A DNA stretch of 64,000 nt from an uncultured Nocardioides sp. (GTDB lineage Bacteria; Actinomycetota; Actinomycetes; Propionibacteriales; Nocardioidaceae). Positions 63,531 to 64,000 of this stretch are shown piece by piece (position 1 is the stretch's first letter; each line of letters begins with the position of its first letter). The notes beneath the pieces were generated by a model. The model was not told where the DNA came from. It saw only the letters and a list, made by a program, of their open reading frames with translations, and did no database searches. The position numbers and the translations under genes were made by a program. The stretch spans positions 1 to 64,000 of the forward strand of contig NZ_CANKYS010000006.1 in NCBI RefSeq assembly GCF_947488025.1, in the 5' to 3' direction.

Positions 63531-64000
63531 ATGCCGTTCTGCACCGCCTGTGGCAAGCAGAACCCTGACGATGCCCGCTTCTGTGCCCAGTGCGGCACCA
63601 AGCTGCTCGCTGGGGAGGACACGGGCGCGAGCCCGGTCGAGTCCACTGCGACCATCACCTTCGGGGTCCCCGACCAGCGGGAGTCGTCCGACCGCCAGCT
63701 GAGCGCCGTCGACGCGGCAGCGGTGGACGCCCTCCCCGAGGGCCACGCCCTCCTGGTCGTGCAGCGCGGACCGAGCGCCGGCAGCCGGTTCCTCCTCGAC
63801 GTCGACGTCGTGGGCGCCGGCCGACACCCCGACAGCGAGATCTTCCTCGACGACGTCACTGTCTCGCGCCGCCACGCGGAGTTCCGCCGGTCGGGATCGG
63901 GCTACACCGTCAGCGACGTCGGCAGCCTCAACGGCACCTACGTCAACCGTGACCGGATCGACTCCGTCGAGCTCAACGACGGCGACGAGGTGCAGATCGG
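63531..64000 (+). CDS. Zinc-ribbon and FHA domain protein, 5' part (GarA/OdhI-like)
   Basis: At least 156 aa; it runs off the window. N-terminal C4 zinc ribbon (CTACGKQN...FCAQCG, residues about 4-22). A linker with ESTATITFG may be a phosphorylation site. The FHA domain starts at about 83, with GRHPDSEIFLDDVTVSRRHAEF and SLNGTYVNRDRI. The locus matches garA (Rv1827) after gcvH, whose product controls 2-oxoglutarate metabolism when phosphorylated. The mycobacterial protein has no zinc ribbon. ATG with GAGGAG upstream. Confidence 0.9.
   Translation, partial: MPFCTACGKQNPDDARFCAQCGTKLLAGEDTGASPVESTATITFGVPDQRESSDRQLSAVDAAAVDALPEGHALLVVQRGPSAGSRFLLDVDVVGAGRHPDSEIFLDDVTVSRRHAEFRRSGSGYTVSDVGSLNGTYVNRDRIDSVELNDGDEVQI

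Overview
The window is about 70% GC DNA from a high-GC actinobacterium. Gene order, frequent GTG starts, four-base GTGA overlaps and the protein families point to a Nocardioides-like member of the Nocardioidaceae; that rank is inferred from style and synteny, not from a marker comparison. The left edge is the 3' end of a 5S rRNA gene with its terminator.

Region 1 (256-27685) is conserved chromosome backbone. After an SSB-like gene and a DUF1015 gene come a HAD phosphatase, tlyA, nadK, recN, steA, an mctB/steB-like gene, pyrG, pepN (opposite strand), a Nudix hydrolase, ald, xerD, a DUF3516 helicase, parA, a small ribbon-helix-helix-like gene, scpA, scpB, a pseudouridine synthase, aroH, tyrA, cmk, an acyltransferase and der. 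The order closely follows Rv1692-Rv1713 of Mycobacterium tuberculosis as I remember it. Themes are rRNA modification, NAD/CTP supply, DNA repair, chromosome organisation and aromatic amino acids. An M23 peptidase and tRNA-Pro(GGG) close the block.

Region 2 (27735-34939) is accessory. A tyrosine-recombinase remnant sits just downstream of tRNA-Pro, the usual scar of an integrated element, followed by two orphan small genes. A divergent sulfur/thiol module follows. One arm carries a persulfide dioxygenase-rhodanese, a membrane rhodanese and a TauE/SafE exporter. The other carries an ArsR-rhodanese fusion regulator, a small CPVC membrane protein, a DsbA-like protein and CcdA. Between the arms lie a perfect 18-bp palindrome touching the regulator's ribosome binding site and a separate CsoR/CstR-like palindrome. 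This is my best candidate for an under-described system.

Region 3 (35071-57697) is a mosaic of accessory genes. It holds a GAP-family exporter, a cation/proton antiporter, a large arylsulfatase, and a run of small stress-type or membrane proteins around a MalT/LuxR regulator (40216-47554). It also holds two secreted phospholipase D-like paralogues with conserved cysteines, a CPBP protease, a DUF389 protein, a TolB/TPR protein with phased heptamer repeats upstream, an anion transporter and a secreted sulfatase.

Region 4 (57946-64000) returns to backbone: two CNNM/CorC-type proteins, a CDP-alcohol phosphatidyltransferase, DUF881-Sbp-DUF881, gcvH and the start of a zinc-ribbon/FHA gene. Most of this order also matches M. 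tuberculosis (Rv1822-Rv1827).

A recurring pattern is a TAnnnT hexamer 6-8 nt upstream of start codons that lack a Shine-Dalgarno sequence, which implies leaderless transcripts. In three cases the hexamer begins with the stop codon of the gene before it.
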